In this document: positions 9,575 through 17,818 of the stretch, in pieces
Layout of the letters: each line of letters opens with the position of its first letter
Numbering within the stretch: the stretch's first letter is position 1
Assembly: GCF_000719515.1 (NCBI RefSeq)
Contig: NZ_JOGR01000009.1
Span: 62,001-126,000 of the forward strand
DNA: 64,000 bases
DNA from: Glycomyces sp. NRRL B-16210
GTDB lineage: Bacteria; Actinomycetota; Actinomycetes; Mycobacteriales; Micromonosporaceae
Direction: 5' to 3'
Made by a program: the position numbers and the translations under genes
Notes under the pieces: generated by a model
Databases searched by the model: none
The model's input: the letters and a program-made list of their open reading frames with translations, nothing else
What the model was told of the DNA's origin: nothing

Positions 9575-10822
9575 TCACGTGTACCAGGTGGGCTCGGGCA
9601 GCTCACCGGTCAGCGCGTAGCGGCCCACCTCGGCCCGCTTGTGCGCGACCGGGTCGTGCAGCGAGTGCGTGCGGATGTTGCGCCAGAACAGGTCCAGCCC
9701 CACCGCGTTCGCGCTCGCCCGCGCCCCGGTCACCTCGAAGATCCGCGTCCCGATCTCCAGCCCCGCGTCGATCGCGGTCTGCTTGGCCGCGGCGATGACC
9801 ACCGCCGCCTCGCCCCGCTCCTCGGGGGTGACGGTGTCGGCGTGGGCGTTGATCGCCTCGATGAGCGAGGCGGCCCGCTCGGCGAGGGCCTCGGCGGCCC
9901 ACAGCTTGGACCGCAGGTCCCCGTAGGCCTCCTGGACGTAGAACTCGTCGAGCCCGCGCTCCTTCTTGTCGCCCGCGTACGGCCACGCGCGGGTCTTCTC
10001 CCGCGTGTAGGCCGCGGCGGTGCTCAGAGCGCCCTCGGCGATGCCGAGGTAGAAGTTGGTGAAGACGAGCTGGATGAGCGGCACGTTCAGCGTGTTGTAG
10101 ACGCGCGGGACGAACTTGTGGCCCTCCTCGGTGGCGACGTACCCGGCCGCCGAGGCCCACGGGACGCGCACGCCGTCGATGACGGCCGAGCCGCTCTCGG
10201 TGAGGCGCTGGCCGAGGTTGTCCCAGTCGCCGGCGAAGCGGATGCCGTCCTGGTCGGTGGGCACGATCGCGAAGATGTGGTCCTCGGTGCCCTCCAGGAT
10301 GCCTTCGAGGACGGTGACGTCGGAGACCTTGCCGCCGGTGGAGAAGGTCTTGGACCCGGAGTAGACGAGTTCGCCGTCCTCCTCGCGGATGAGGAGGTCG
10401 TCGTCGCGGGGGTTGACGGCCCCGCCGAAGAACCACTGGTTCTCGGTGGCGGCCTGCTCGACGGCGGCGATCTGCTCGGGCGTGGCGACCAGCCTCGCGG
10501 CCCAGGCCCACAGGTAGTGGTAGCCCAGGAGCTGGCCGATGGAGCCGTCGCCGGCGGCGACGGCGCGGATGACGCGGTAGGCGGTGGTCCAGTCCTGTCC
10601 GCCGCCGCCGTGCTCGGCCGGGCCCAGGAGCGTGACGAGTCCCGCCTCCTTGAGCAGGCCGACTTCCTCGTAGGGGGTCTGGCCGGCGCGGTCGCGTTCG
10701 ACCGCGTCGACGGCGAGCCTGGCGGCCACCTCGCGGGCCCGCCGGACCCATCCGTCGGGGGTGTCGGGACGGGACGACCAGTCCTGGTTCGCCTCCGCGC
10801 CCGCCGATGCCTGTTCCGTCAT
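9575..10822 (-). CDS. DszC/SfnB-type acyl-CoA-dehydrogenase-fold monooxygenase
   Basis: A 415-residue flavoprotein, first gene of the organosulfur operon. Features: LLGPAEHGGGGQDW, GQLLGYHYLWAWAARL, FFGGAVNPRD, YSGSKTFSTGGKVSD, DNLGQRLTESGSAV and the ending FWRNIRTHSLHDPVAHK. These resemble dibenzothiophene monooxygenase DszC and the SfnC/SfnB group, so an FMNH2-dependent oxygenation of a sulfide or sulfoxide is plausible. The ATG at 10822 is preferred because GAGAGAGGG precedes it; an in-frame ATG 7 codons upstream is possible. It is distinct in sequence from the other flavoprotein at 7214-8431, so not a recent duplicate. Confidence 0.83.
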   Translation of the reverse strand: MTEQASAGAEANQDWSSRPDTPDGWVRRAREVAARLAVDAVERDRAGQTPYEEVGLLKEAGLVTLLGPAEHGGGGQDWTTAYRVIRAVAAGDGSIGQLLGYHYLWAWAARLVATPEQIAAVEQAATENQWFFGGAVNPRDDDLLIREEDGELVYSGSKTFSTGGKVSDVTVLEGILEGTEDHIFAIVPTDQDGIRFAGDWDNLGQRLTESGSAVIDGVRVPWASAAGYVATEEGHKFVPRVYNTLNVPLIQLVFTNFYLGIAEGALSTAAAYTREKTRAWPYAGDKKERGLDEFYVQEAYGDLRSKLWAAEALAERAASLIEAINAHADTVTPEERGEAAVVIAAAKQTAIDAGLEIGTRIFEVTGARASANAVGLDLFWRNIRTHSLHDPVAHKRAEVGRYALTGELPEPTWYT

Positions 10823-10851
10823 TGTGCTCGTGCCCTCTCTCATAGTAAGCT

Positions 10852-10874
10852 TTTCCTATCAAGTTACTAGGAAA
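10852..10874. promoter_or_regulatory. Perfect palindrome between organosulfur operon and LysR gene
   Basis: TTTCCTA-N9-TAGGAAA has perfect 7-base arms. It lies 30 bases from the operon start codon and about 85 bases from the LysR start. This geometry fits a LysR-type activation or autoregulation site. Confidence 0.55.
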
Positions 10875-10898
10875 TGTGGCCGGGGAACAGGACTCGAC

Positions 10899-10931
10899 CA
10901 TCGGTTCGACCGATGACCCGATCGGCCGATC
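10899..10931. promoter_or_regulatory. Two further palindromes upstream of the LysR start
   Basis: CATCGG-TTCGA-CCGATG (10899-10915) contains an ATC-N9-GAT core of the LysR T-N11-A class. It is followed by the 12-base palindrome GATCGGCCGATC (10920-10931). Together with the 10852 site they form a multi-palindrome control region. Confidence 0.45.
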
Positions 10932-10959
10932 CGATGGGACTCTCGAAGGCGGGCAGCGG

Positions 10960-11853
10960 ATGCGCATCGAACAATTGCGGTACGTCGCGGCCGTGACGCA
11001 GTACGGGTCGCTGCGGCGGGCGAGCGAGCACCTGCACGTCTCGCAGCCCGCGCTCAGCGAGGCGATCAGCAAACTCGAACGCGAACTCGGCGTCACCCTG
11101 CTGGAGCGCCGGCGCGAAGGAGCCCGGATGACCTTGCGCGGCAAGGAACTCCTCGAACACATGATGGGGGTGCTCGAAGCGGTCGACCGGCTCCAGTCCG
11201 CCGCCGGAGGCCCGGGCGCTGGCGTCGGCGCGATCCGCGTCGGCACCGTCAACGCCGGCACCGCGAGCCTGCTGCTGCCGGCCATCCGCGACTTCCGGCG
11301 CGAACGGCCCAGCGCCCGCGTCGAAGTCCGCGCCCTGCAACAGGACGAGATCGAGACCGGCCTCGCCGACGGCTCGCTCGACCTCGGACTGGTCAACGTC
11401 CTCGACGAGTTCGCGATGCCCCAGCGCCTCGACGGCGCGCCGCTGCTGCGCGGGCGTCCCGTCGCCGTCGTCCCCGGCGCCCACCGCCTCGCCACGCAGT
11501 CCGAAGTGGACGCCGAGGACCTGCGCACCGAGGCGTTCATCGGGATGCGTTCGGGCTACGTCATGCACCGCTTCGCGATGCGCCTGTTCCAAGGCCGCCC
11601 GCCTGCCGCCTGGCACAGCGTGGACGGCGCGGAGATGGGTAAGATGCTCGTCGCCGAAGGCCTCGGCGCGACCGTCCTGCCCGACTACTCCGTCCGCGGC
11701 GATCCCCTGGAACGCGGCGGCCTCATCACCGCCCGGCCGATCACCGGCGACGGCACCCGCGTCACCATGTGGCTCCTGCGCCGCCGCTCGGCCCGCCCGC
11801 CCGCGGCCGTCGCCGCGCTCGCCACGAGCCTGCGCGCCCGGGCCTCGCACTGA
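10960..11853 (+). CDS. LysR-family transcriptional regulator of the organosulfur operon
   Basis: A 297-residue LTTR. The N-terminal winged helix-turn-helix is plain: MRIEQLRYVAAVTQYGSLRR, then ASEHLHVSQPALSEAISKLE and LLERRREGARMTL. A periplasmic-binding-like effector domain follows, starting near IRVGTVNAGTASLLLPAIRDF. The ATG at 10960 is chosen because the LysR motif starts exactly there; upstream in-frame codons would cross the palindromes. Divergent placement next to the five-gene operon implies that it regulates it. Ligand unknown, likely a sulfur metabolite. Confidence 0.88.
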   Translation: MRIEQLRYVAAVTQYGSLRRASEHLHVSQPALSEAISKLERELGVTLLERRREGARMTLRGKELLEHMMGVLEAVDRLQSAAGGPGAGVGAIRVGTVNAGTASLLLPAIRDFRRERPSARVEVRALQQDEIETGLADGSLDLGLVNVLDEFAMPQRLDGAPLLRGRPVAVVPGAHRLATQSEVDAEDLRTEAFIGMRSGYVMHRFAMRLFQGRPPAAWHSVDGAEMGKMLVAEGLGATVLPDYSVRGDPLERGGLITARPITGDGTRVTMWLLRRRSARPPAAVAALATSLRARASH

Positions 11854-11870
11854 CCCGCGCGACGGCACCG

Positions 11871-11925
11871 CTCACGACAGCTCTGCTCACGACAGCGCCA
11901 CTCACGACAGCACTGCTCACGACAA
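11871..11925 (+). repeat. Four tandem copies of a 15-base unit
   Basis: CTCACGACAG recurs at 11871, 11886, 11901 and 11916 (the last ending in A), with a strict 15-base period. It lies just after the LysR stop and before the terminator. It is too short and too tightly spaced for a CRISPR array. Confidence 0.8.
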
Positions 11926-11926
11926 T

Positions 11927-11960
11927 GCCGCCGGGCGCGACCGAAGTCGCACCCGGCGGC
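11927..11960. terminator. Strong hairpin between convergent LysR and DUF418 genes
   Basis: GCCGCCGGG (11927-11935) pairs with CCCGGCGGC (11952-11960). An inner GCGAC/GTCGC stem closes on a CGAA tetraloop. It can serve transcripts from both sides. Confidence 0.75.
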
Positions 11961-11969
11961 GGCGGTGTC

Positions 11970-13178
11970 CTAACGCTTGCGGCCGTAGGTGAGCCGCCGC
12001 AGCAGCGTCTCGGCCGGGCCGCGGTACCCGCGCCGGTGCGCCGCATAGGCGGCGACCACGGTCACCAGCCAGACGCCCAGCGCGCAGACCTGCGACACCA
12101 GCAGCGGACTGCCGACCCGCTCGTCCAGACCCAGCATGAACGGCGTCGCCAGCACCAGCCACGCCACCGACTGGAACAGGTAGCCGCTCAGCGACCGCTG
12201 CCCCAGAGCGCTGACGGCCGTCACCACCGTCCCCCTGCGCCGGCGCACCAGCCGGTGCGCGAGCAGGCCGAACAGCGCCACGTACCCGACGCCGCCGAAG
12301 AAGCCCGCCGTCTCGTACAGCATCTTCGCCCAGCCCGCCGTGGCCTCGTCCATGGACGCGAACCCGCCGCTGAGCAGTGCCATCGGCAGACCCGCGGCAG
12401 CCGCGACCGCCAGGCCGCCGAAACCGGCCCAGCGCAGCAGCCGCAGGTGCCGCTCCGGCTCCTCCAGCAGACGCCGACGCCCGGCCCAGGCGCCGACCCA
12501 CACCATGAGGATCATCGGCAGCAGGAACGCGGTGTGCGTCGGCCACTCGGCGAGCCGCTCGACCACCGAGGCGCCGTACGTCGCGGTCTCGACCGACGGA
12601 AACGGCGACACCGGGATCGCCGCCCCCGACCCGGAGCCGAGCCCCGGCAGCGTCAGCGCGGCCAGCACTACCAGGTAGACCCCGCCGACGGCGAGGTACC
12701 AGGGCGCGAGGCGGTGGAACCGGTCCGAGCGGCGCAGCAGGATCAGCGTGAACGCGATCCCGATGAGGCCGTAGGCGCCCAGGAAGTCCCCTGAGTACAG
12801 CAGCACGCCGTGCGCGAGGCCGAACGCGAACAGCCACGCGTTGCGGCGCAGCAGGACCCGCCGCACCTGCCCCGGCTCGGCGCCCGCGGCGTCCTGTCGC
12901 CGGGCGAGCTGCACGAGCCCGTAGCCGAACATGATCGCGAACAGCGGGAACGCCCGCGCGTGCACGAACTCGATCATGAAGAAGTTGTAGTAGCGCTCGA
13001 GGCCCTGCGGGTGGGTCTCGACGCCGGGGGCGCTGGCGAGGAAGTAGCCGGCGCTGTTGGCGAGCGCGATGAACAGCAGCATCGCGCCGCGGGCGAGGTC
13101 GGGGGCGAGCGCCCGTTCGTCGGGGCGCACCGGGCCGCGTCCGATGCGCGGCAGTCGGAGTGTGGCTTCGGCGGTCAT
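11970..13178 (-). CDS. DUF418 / YeiB-family membrane protein
   Basis: A 402-residue polytopic membrane protein. It opens with APDLARGAMLLFIALANSAGYFL, has the HARAFPLFAIMFGYG block typical of YeiB-like proteins, and ends with a C-terminal DUF418 region containing QRSLSGYLFQSVAWLVL and a short basic tail RRLTYGRKR. The family has acyltransferase-3-like topology, but no reaction is proven. GAAGGA precedes the ATG. A TetR gene is divergent across 124 bases, suggesting that expression is repressed by it. Confidence 0.85.
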   Translation of the reverse strand: MTAEATLRLPRIGRGPVRPDERALAPDLARGAMLLFIALANSAGYFLASAPGVETHPQGLERYYNFFMIEFVHARAFPLFAIMFGYGLVQLARRQDAAGAEPGQVRRVLLRRNAWLFAFGLAHGVLLYSGDFLGAYGLIGIAFTLILLRRSDRFHRLAPWYLAVGGVYLVVLAALTLPGLGSGSGAAIPVSPFPSVETATYGASVVERLAEWPTHTAFLLPMILMVWVGAWAGRRRLLEEPERHLRLLRWAGFGGLAVAAAAGLPMALLSGGFASMDEATAGWAKMLYETAGFFGGVGYVALFGLLAHRLVRRRRGTVVTAVSALGQRSLSGYLFQSVAWLVLATPFMLGLDERVGSPLLVSQVCALGVWLVTVVAAYAAHRRGYRGPAETLLRRLTYGRKR

Positions 13179-13221
13179 GTCGTTCCTTCGGGGTTCGTGA
13201 ACGGAAGACTTAATTACTCGA

Positions 13222-13243
13222 AGATACTATACTAGAGATACTA
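13222..13243. promoter_or_regulatory. Overlapping divergent promoters with a repeated GATACTA motif
   Basis: The DUF418-TetR intergenic region is locally AT-rich. It holds TATACT (13228-13233), a near-consensus -10 for the plus strand, and two direct copies of GATACTA (13223 and 13237), 14 bases apart. These are candidate TetR contact sites. Confidence 0.4.
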
Positions 13244-13302
13244 ATAGGGTGTGCGATGATGGCCCCCGCACGACGAGCGGCGACACGGAGGTGAACGCGG
13301 GC

Positions 13303-14055
13303 ATGGACGAGGAGCGGATGCCTCCCGATCTGGCGCGGCTGTGGCGGATCGCCGCCGAATCGCGCCTCGGCCGCCCCGCGAAGCTCGACGTCGGCCGCGT
13401 CGTGGACGCCGCCGTGGCCCTCGCCGACGGCGAAGGACTGGGGGCCGCGACGCTGCCGCGGGTCGCCGAGGCGCTCGGCGTCACGAAGATGTCGCTGTAC
13501 CGGCACGTCGGCTCCAAGGACGAACTGCTGGCCCTCATGCAGGACGCCGCGGCCGGACCGGTCCCGGCGTCCCTGGACGGCACCGGGCCCTGGCGCGAGC
13601 GGCTGCGGCTGTGGGCGACCGAGCACGCGTCGGTGCTCGAGCGCCACCCGTGGCTGGCGACCGCCCCGGTCGCCGGGCCCCCGAAGGGCCCCAACATGAT
13701 CGCCTGGTTCGACGCCGGGCTGCGCGCCCTGCGGCCCACCGGCCTCGACTGGGGCGCGAAGGTCCGCGTCGTCATGCTCGTGGGCGAATACGTCGGCAGC
13801 GCCGTCCGCCTCGCGGCGGGGCTCGCGGCCGGGCGCGACGGCACCGGCCTCGACCAGGCGGCGGCCGAGCGGGCCTACGGCCGCGCGATGGCGACCCTGG
13901 TCGACCCCGAGCGCTTCCCGGACGCGGCCGCCCTGTTCGCCGGGGACACGCTGGAGGACACTGGCCCGAACACCGCTGCGAACGACTTCCGCTTCGGACT
14001 CGAACTCGTCCTCGACGGCGTCGCCGCGGCCGTCGAGGCCGCGGAGCGGAGCTGA
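13303..14055 (+). CDS. TetR/AcrR-family regulator with TetR-class C-terminal domain
   Basis: A 250-residue repressor. The helix-turn-helix reads LPRVAEALGVTKMSLYRHVGSKDELL. The ligand-binding half (MIAWFDAGLRALRP, VVMLVGEYVGSAVRLAAG) fits the TetR_C class rather than the QacR class. The ATG at 13303 has GGAGG 11 bases upstream; a GTG at 13249 in the same frame is an alternative. It probably controls the divergent DUF418 gene and itself. It is followed by the convergent two-component operon. Confidence 0.85.
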   Translation: MDEERMPPDLARLWRIAAESRLGRPAKLDVGRVVDAAVALADGEGLGAATLPRVAEALGVTKMSLYRHVGSKDELLALMQDAAAGPVPASLDGTGPWRERLRLWATEHASVLERHPWLATAPVAGPPKGPNMIAWFDAGLRALRPTGLDWGAKVRVVMLVGEYVGSAVRLAAGLAAGRDGTGLDQAAAERAYGRAMATLVDPERFPDAAALFAGDTLEDTGPNTAANDFRFGLELVLDGVAAAVEAAERS

Positions 14056-14058
14056 GGC

Positions 14059-14709
14059 TCAGTCCAGGATGCCGTGGTGCAGGGCGCGCAGGACCGCCCG
14101 CGTGCGGTCCCGCGACCCGAGCTTCATGAGCACGTTGGACACGTGGTTCTTGACGGTGCCCTCGGCGAGGAACAGCGACTCGGCGATCTCCCGGTTGCTC
14201 AGCCCCGTCGCCAGGAGCCGCAGCACCTCCAGCTCCCGCTCGGTCAGCGCCGCGGGCGGCGCCCCGGCCGGGTCACCGTCGCCGGCCGCGCCCGCGCGCA
14301 GCGACCGCAGGAGCCGGTCGGTGATCGCCGGGCGCAGGAGCGTGCCGCCGCCCGCGAGGGTCTTGACCGCCTCGACCAGCTGCTCCAGCGTCACGTCCTT
14401 GAGCATGTAGCCGCGCGCGCCCGCCCGCAGGGCCTTGAGCACGAGTTCGTCGTCGTCGAACGTTGTCAGCACCAGCACGGGGACCGCGAAGCCGCCCTCG
14501 CGCAGCGCCTCCAGGGTCCAGATCCCGTCGTGGCGGGGCATCCGCAGGTCCAGCAGCACCACGTCGGGGTCGCTCTCGCCGACCGCGGCGAGCGCGGCCA
14601 TGCCGTCGTCGGCCTCGGCGACCACCTCCACCTCGTCGCTGAGGTCGAGGAGTCGCCGGATGCCCTGGCGCACCAGGTGCTGGTCGTCGACCAGGCAGAC
14701 GCGGATCAC
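14059..14709 (-). CDS. NarL/LuxR-family response regulator
   Basis: A 216-residue regulator. The receiver starts IRVCLVDDQHLVRQGI, with the phospho-Asp in DVVLLDLRMPRHDG, the Thr in VLVLTTFDDDELV and the Lys in GYMLKDVTL. The LuxR helix-turn-helix is LTERELEVLRLLATGLSNRE, then IAESLFLAEGTVKNHVSNVL. The GTG start overlaps the kinase stop by 4 bases. With the kinase it likely controls the adjacent, divergent ABC-2 exporter. Confidence 0.92.
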   Translation of the reverse strand: MIRVCLVDDQHLVRQGIRRLLDLSDEVEVVAEADDGMAALAAVGESDPDVVLLDLRMPRHDGIWTLEALREGGFAVPVLVLTTFDDDELVLKALRAGARGYMLKDVTLEQLVEAVKTLAGGGTLLRPAITDRLLRSLRAGAAGDGDPAGAPPAALTERELEVLRLLATGLSNREIAESLFLAEGTVKNHVSNVLMKLGSRDRTRAVLRALHHGILD

Positions 14710-15827
14710 GCGGCGGGCACCTCCGCCCGGACGCGGAAGCCGTCGTCCCCCGAGAAGCGGACCTTCCCGCCGAGGGCCGCGAGGCGCTCGGCCATGCCGC
14801 GCAGCCCGTGCCCGACCTCGACGGTGCGGGCGCCGACGCCGTCGTCGCGGGCCTCGAAGGTGAGCAGGTCGCCCTCGGCGCCGATGTCGATCCACAGGTT
14901 CTCGGCCCCGGCGTGGCGGATGGCGTTGGTGACGACCTCCTGCACGCAGCGCACGAGGACCCGCGTGTGCGCCTCGCCGACCTCGATGCCGGAGTCGATG
15001 CGCAGGTGGACGGCCGGTTCGGGCAGGTCGGCCACGATGTCCTCCACGAGTTCGCGCAGGCGCGGGCCGCCTTCGCGGATCTCGCCGACCGCCGCGCGCA
15101 CGTCCGCCAGCAGCCCGTGCGCGACCTCCTTGGCCCGGTCGACCGGCTCGGCCGCCGCGCCGTCGACCCGGTGCGAGGCGATCTCCAGTTCGAGCGCGAG
15201 GACCGTCAACTGGTGGCCGACGAGGTCGTGGAGATCCCGGGCGATGCGCAGCCGCTCCTCGACCCTGCTGGCCTCGGCCAGGAGCGCCGAGGCGGCCCGG
15301 AGCCGGGCGTGCGCCTCGGCGATCCGCTTGCGCGACCGGGTCTCCCGCAGGTGCGCGTGCACGCCCAGGACGCTCGCGGCCTGGAGCATCAGGTACAGGG
15401 CCGCGACCATGCCGATCTCGAACGGCGACGCGCTCACGAGCGCCGTGGCGACGGCCACGACCGCGGTGTTCGCGGCGACGAGGCCCGCCATGGCGCGAGG
15501 TGGCAGCAGGTAGGCGCCGATCGCGGCGTTGAACACCAGCAGGATCGGCGTCCAGCCGCTCGCCGGCGCCGTCAGCACGAGCACCGGCGCGAGCGCGGCC
15601 TGGGCCGCGAACGTCCCCAGCAGGATCGGTCGCCGCGCCGTCTCCATGAGCCACATCGTGCAGCAGAACGCGGCGGCGAAGGCCGCGAAGACGGCCAGCC
15701 ACACTCCAGAAGGGACCGACGCGGGCCGCCCGCCCTGGAAGTGGACCACCACGACCGGCACGCCGACGGCCAGGCAGGCCGCCGTCATGAACACCCCGCC
15801 CCAGATCTGCGCTCTCAGCCGTGTCAT
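14706..15827 (-). CDS. NarL-type sensor histidine kinase
   Basis: A 373-residue membrane kinase. About five hydrophobic segments precede a HisKA_3 dimerisation domain with the phospho-His in RIARDLHDLVGHQLT. The ATPase shows QEVVTNAIRHAGA (N box), DDGVGA (G1) and GHGLRGMAERLAALGG (G2). It has no periplasmic sensor domain of note, so it resembles the intramembrane-sensing DesK/LiaS group. The start is MTRLRAQIWGG at 15827. It is divergent from the ABC transporter, a common arrangement for lipid or peptide stress responses. Confidence 0.9.
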   Translation of the reverse strand: MTRLRAQIWGGVFMTAACLAVGVPVVVVHFQGGRPASVPSGVWLAVFAAFAAAFCCTMWLMETARRPILLGTFAAQAALAPVLVLTAPASGWTPILLVFNAAIGAYLLPPRAMAGLVAANTAVVAVATALVSASPFEIGMVAALYLMLQAASVLGVHAHLRETRSRKRIAEAHARLRAASALLAEASRVEERLRIARDLHDLVGHQLTVLALELEIASHRVDGAAAEPVDRAKEVAHGLLADVRAAVGEIREGGPRLRELVEDIVADLPEPAVHLRIDSGIEVGEAHTRVLVRCVQEVVTNAIRHAGAENLWIDIGAEGDLLTFEARDDGVGARTVEVGHGLRGMAERLAALGGKVRFSGDDGFRVRAEVPAA

Positions 15828-15959
15828 CGCGCCCAGCCTATGCGCCGGCGCCGCCGCGCGCCCGTGCCGGAAGTCATGGGCGCGATCCGTGACCTCTCGG
15901 ACAGGCGCGCGCCCGGCCCGATCCCTACGGTCGAAGGCACCACCACCGAAGGAGTCCCA

Positions 15960-16883
15960 TTGCCCGCCATCGAGATAGTGAACCTGCGCAAGCGCTACGG
16001 CGACACCGTCGCCGTCGAGGACGTCAGCCTGAGCGTCGAGGCCGGGGAGATCTTCGGCGTCCTGGGCCGCAACGGCGCCGGCAAGACCACCACCGTGGAG
16101 ACCGTCGCCGGACTGCGCCGCCCCGACGGCGGCACCGTGCGCGTCTTCGGCATCGACCCGCAGCGCGACCGGCGCCGCCTCCGCCAGGTCCTCGGCGTCC
16201 AGCTCCAGGAGACCGCGCTGCACGCGGCGCTGACGGTGCGCGAACTCATGCGCCTCCACCGGTCCTTCTACCGCGACGGGGCCGACCCCGACGAGCTGGT
16301 CGAGCGCGTCGGCCTCACCGGCCAGCGCCGCACCCGCTTCGAGGCGCTCTCGGGCGGCCAGCAGCAGCGATTGAACATCGCGCTCGCCCTGCTGGGCCGC
16401 CCGCGGGCGGTCATCCTCGACGAGCTGACCACCGGCCTCGACCCCGAGGCGCGGCGCCAGATGTGGGGCGCGGTCGAGCGGCTGCGCGAGGGCGGCGTCA
16501 CGGTGCTCCTGGTCAGCCACCACATGGAGGAGGTCGAGCGGCTCTGCGACCGCGTCGCGCTCCTGGACTCCGGACGGGTCGCGGCCGTGGACTCGCCCGC
16601 CGGGCTCGTCGCCGGCGCGGGCCTGGAGCAGGTCGTGCGCCTCAAGGCCGCGGCGGCCTTCGACCTCGCGGTCCTCGAGGCGGTCGAGGAGGCCCGGTCG
16701 GTGCGCGCGGTCGGCGACCAGGTGGTCGTCACCGGCAGCGGGAACCTCCTCCACGCCGTCAGCGCCGCCCTGGTGCGGGCCGAGGTGGTCGTCCTCGACA
16801 CGCGGTTCGAACGGGCCTCTCTTGAGGACGCCTTCCTCGCGCTGACCGGCAGCGCCTTCGACGACGAAACGAGTGAACGATGA
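15960..16883 (+). CDS. ABC transporter ATP-binding protein (DrrA/ABC-2 type)
   Basis: A 307-residue ATPase energising the permease that follows. Walker A is GRNGAGKTT, the Q-loop is in QLQETALHAAL, the signature is LSGGQQQRL, Walker B with its glutamate is AVILDELTTGLD, and the switch His is in VLLVSHHMEE. A DUF4162-like C-terminal tail follows. The TTG start at 15960 has GGAG 6 bases upstream and gives the natural N-terminus PAIEIVNLRKRYG. It overlaps the permease as ATGA. Substrate unknown; drug or lipid export is typical. Confidence 0.92.
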   Translation: MPAIEIVNLRKRYGDTVAVEDVSLSVEAGEIFGVLGRNGAGKTTTVETVAGLRRPDGGTVRVFGIDPQRDRRRLRQVLGVQLQETALHAALTVRELMRLHRSFYRDGADPDELVERVGLTGQRRTRFEALSGGQQQRLNIALALLGRPRAVILDELTTGLDPEARRQMWGAVERLREGGVTVLLVSHHMEEVERLCDRVALLDSGRVAAVDSPAGLVAGAGLEQVVRLKAAAAFDLAVLEAVEEARSVRAVGDQVVVTGSGNLLHAVSAALVRAEVVVLDTRFERASLEDAFLALTGSAFDDETSER

Positions 16884-17653
16884 GCGACGTCGCCACGATC
16901 CCCGCCCGCCGGCCGGGCCCGCGCGCCTGGGCCGCCCTCGTCGCCGCCGAGGCCAAGATGGTCATGCGCGACACCTCCGGCCTGGTCATCCCGTTCGGAC
17001 TGCCGCTGCTGGTGCTCGTGATGAACGGGCTCAGCTCCCGCGACGCCGACGATCTCGCGGGCTACTCGGTCTTCGAGGGCTACGTGCTGCCGGTGGCCCT
17101 GACGATGGTCGTCGCGGTCATCGGCGTGGTGAACATGCCGAGCTTCCTGGCCTACTACCGCCGGTCGAAGGTCCTGCGCCGCCTGGCGGTCACCCCGGCG
17201 AACCCGGGCATGATCCTGGTCGCGCAGGTGGTCGTGAGCCTGGCCCAGTCGATGGTCGGCGTGGCGCTGGGCGTGGGCGCGGCGATGCTGTTCTTCGACG
17301 TGGGGCTCCCGGCGAACCTCGGGACGGCCCTGGCCGTGTTCGGCCTCGCGGCCCTGAGCATGTACGCGGTCGGCATGTTCGTCGCGGCGGTCGCGCCCTC
17401 GGGGAACGCGGCGGTCGCGATCGGGCTGAGCCTGTTCTTCGCGTTCGGCGCGACTGGCGGGATGTTCGGTCCCACCGAGGTCCTGCCGGGCCCGATCGCC
17501 GTGATCGGGGAGGCGCTGCCGTTCGGCGCGGCCGTCAAGGCCTTCGGGGCGGCGTGGATCGGCGCGGACCTGAATCCGGCGCACCTCATTGCGATGGTCG
17601 TCGCGATCGCGGTGAGCAGCGCGGTCGCGGTCGCCGCGTTCCGCTGGGACTGA
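16880..17653 (+). CDS. ABC-2 type transporter permease
   Basis: A 257-residue permease with six predicted membrane helices, including GLVIPFGLPLLVLVMNGL, VLPVALTMVVAVIGVVNM and IGLSLFFAFGATGGMF. The SFLAYYRRSKVLRRLAVTPA segment is the conserved ABC-2 coupling region. Translation is coupled to the ATPase gene. The pair is likely the output of the adjacent two-component system. Confidence 0.9.
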   Translation: MSDVATIPARRPGPRAWAALVAAEAKMVMRDTSGLVIPFGLPLLVLVMNGLSSRDADDLAGYSVFEGYVLPVALTMVVAVIGVVNMPSFLAYYRRSKVLRRLAVTPANPGMILVAQVVVSLAQSMVGVALGVGAAMLFFDVGLPANLGTALAVFGLAALSMYAVGMFVAAVAPSGNAAVAIGLSLFFAFGATGGMFGPTEVLPGPIAVIGEALPFGAAVKAFGAAWIGADLNPAHLIAMVVAIAVSSAVAVAAFRWD

Positions 17654-17668
17654 CGCGTTCGGGGCCAC

Positions 17669-17693
17669 CGCGCCGCCCCGAGCGGGCGGCGCG
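17669..17693 (+). terminator. Hairpin after the ABC-2 permease
   Basis: CGCGCCGCCC pairs with GGGCGGCGCG around a CGAGC loop, 16 bases after the stop. Confidence 0.7.
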
Positions 17694-17818
17694 GCGGCGT
17701 CACCGACGGTGACGACGGGGCGTGACCGGGCGGGTGCCGGGGGTGAAAGTCGCCGAAGTCGGCAGTCTCATGGTCCAGGCACTGCCGCTAACCCGCCCCG
17801 GCCGGTTACGGTTCAAGG

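Noticed and set aside
11871..11925. CRISPR-like array
   Set aside because: Units are 10 bases with 5-base gaps and only four copies; no Cas genes are nearby.
16268..17668. Long minus-strand open frame opposite the ABC-2 exporter genes
   Set aside because: Its translation is Arg/Asp/His-rich with no domain, and it runs against two genes with complete ABC motifs and coupled starts.
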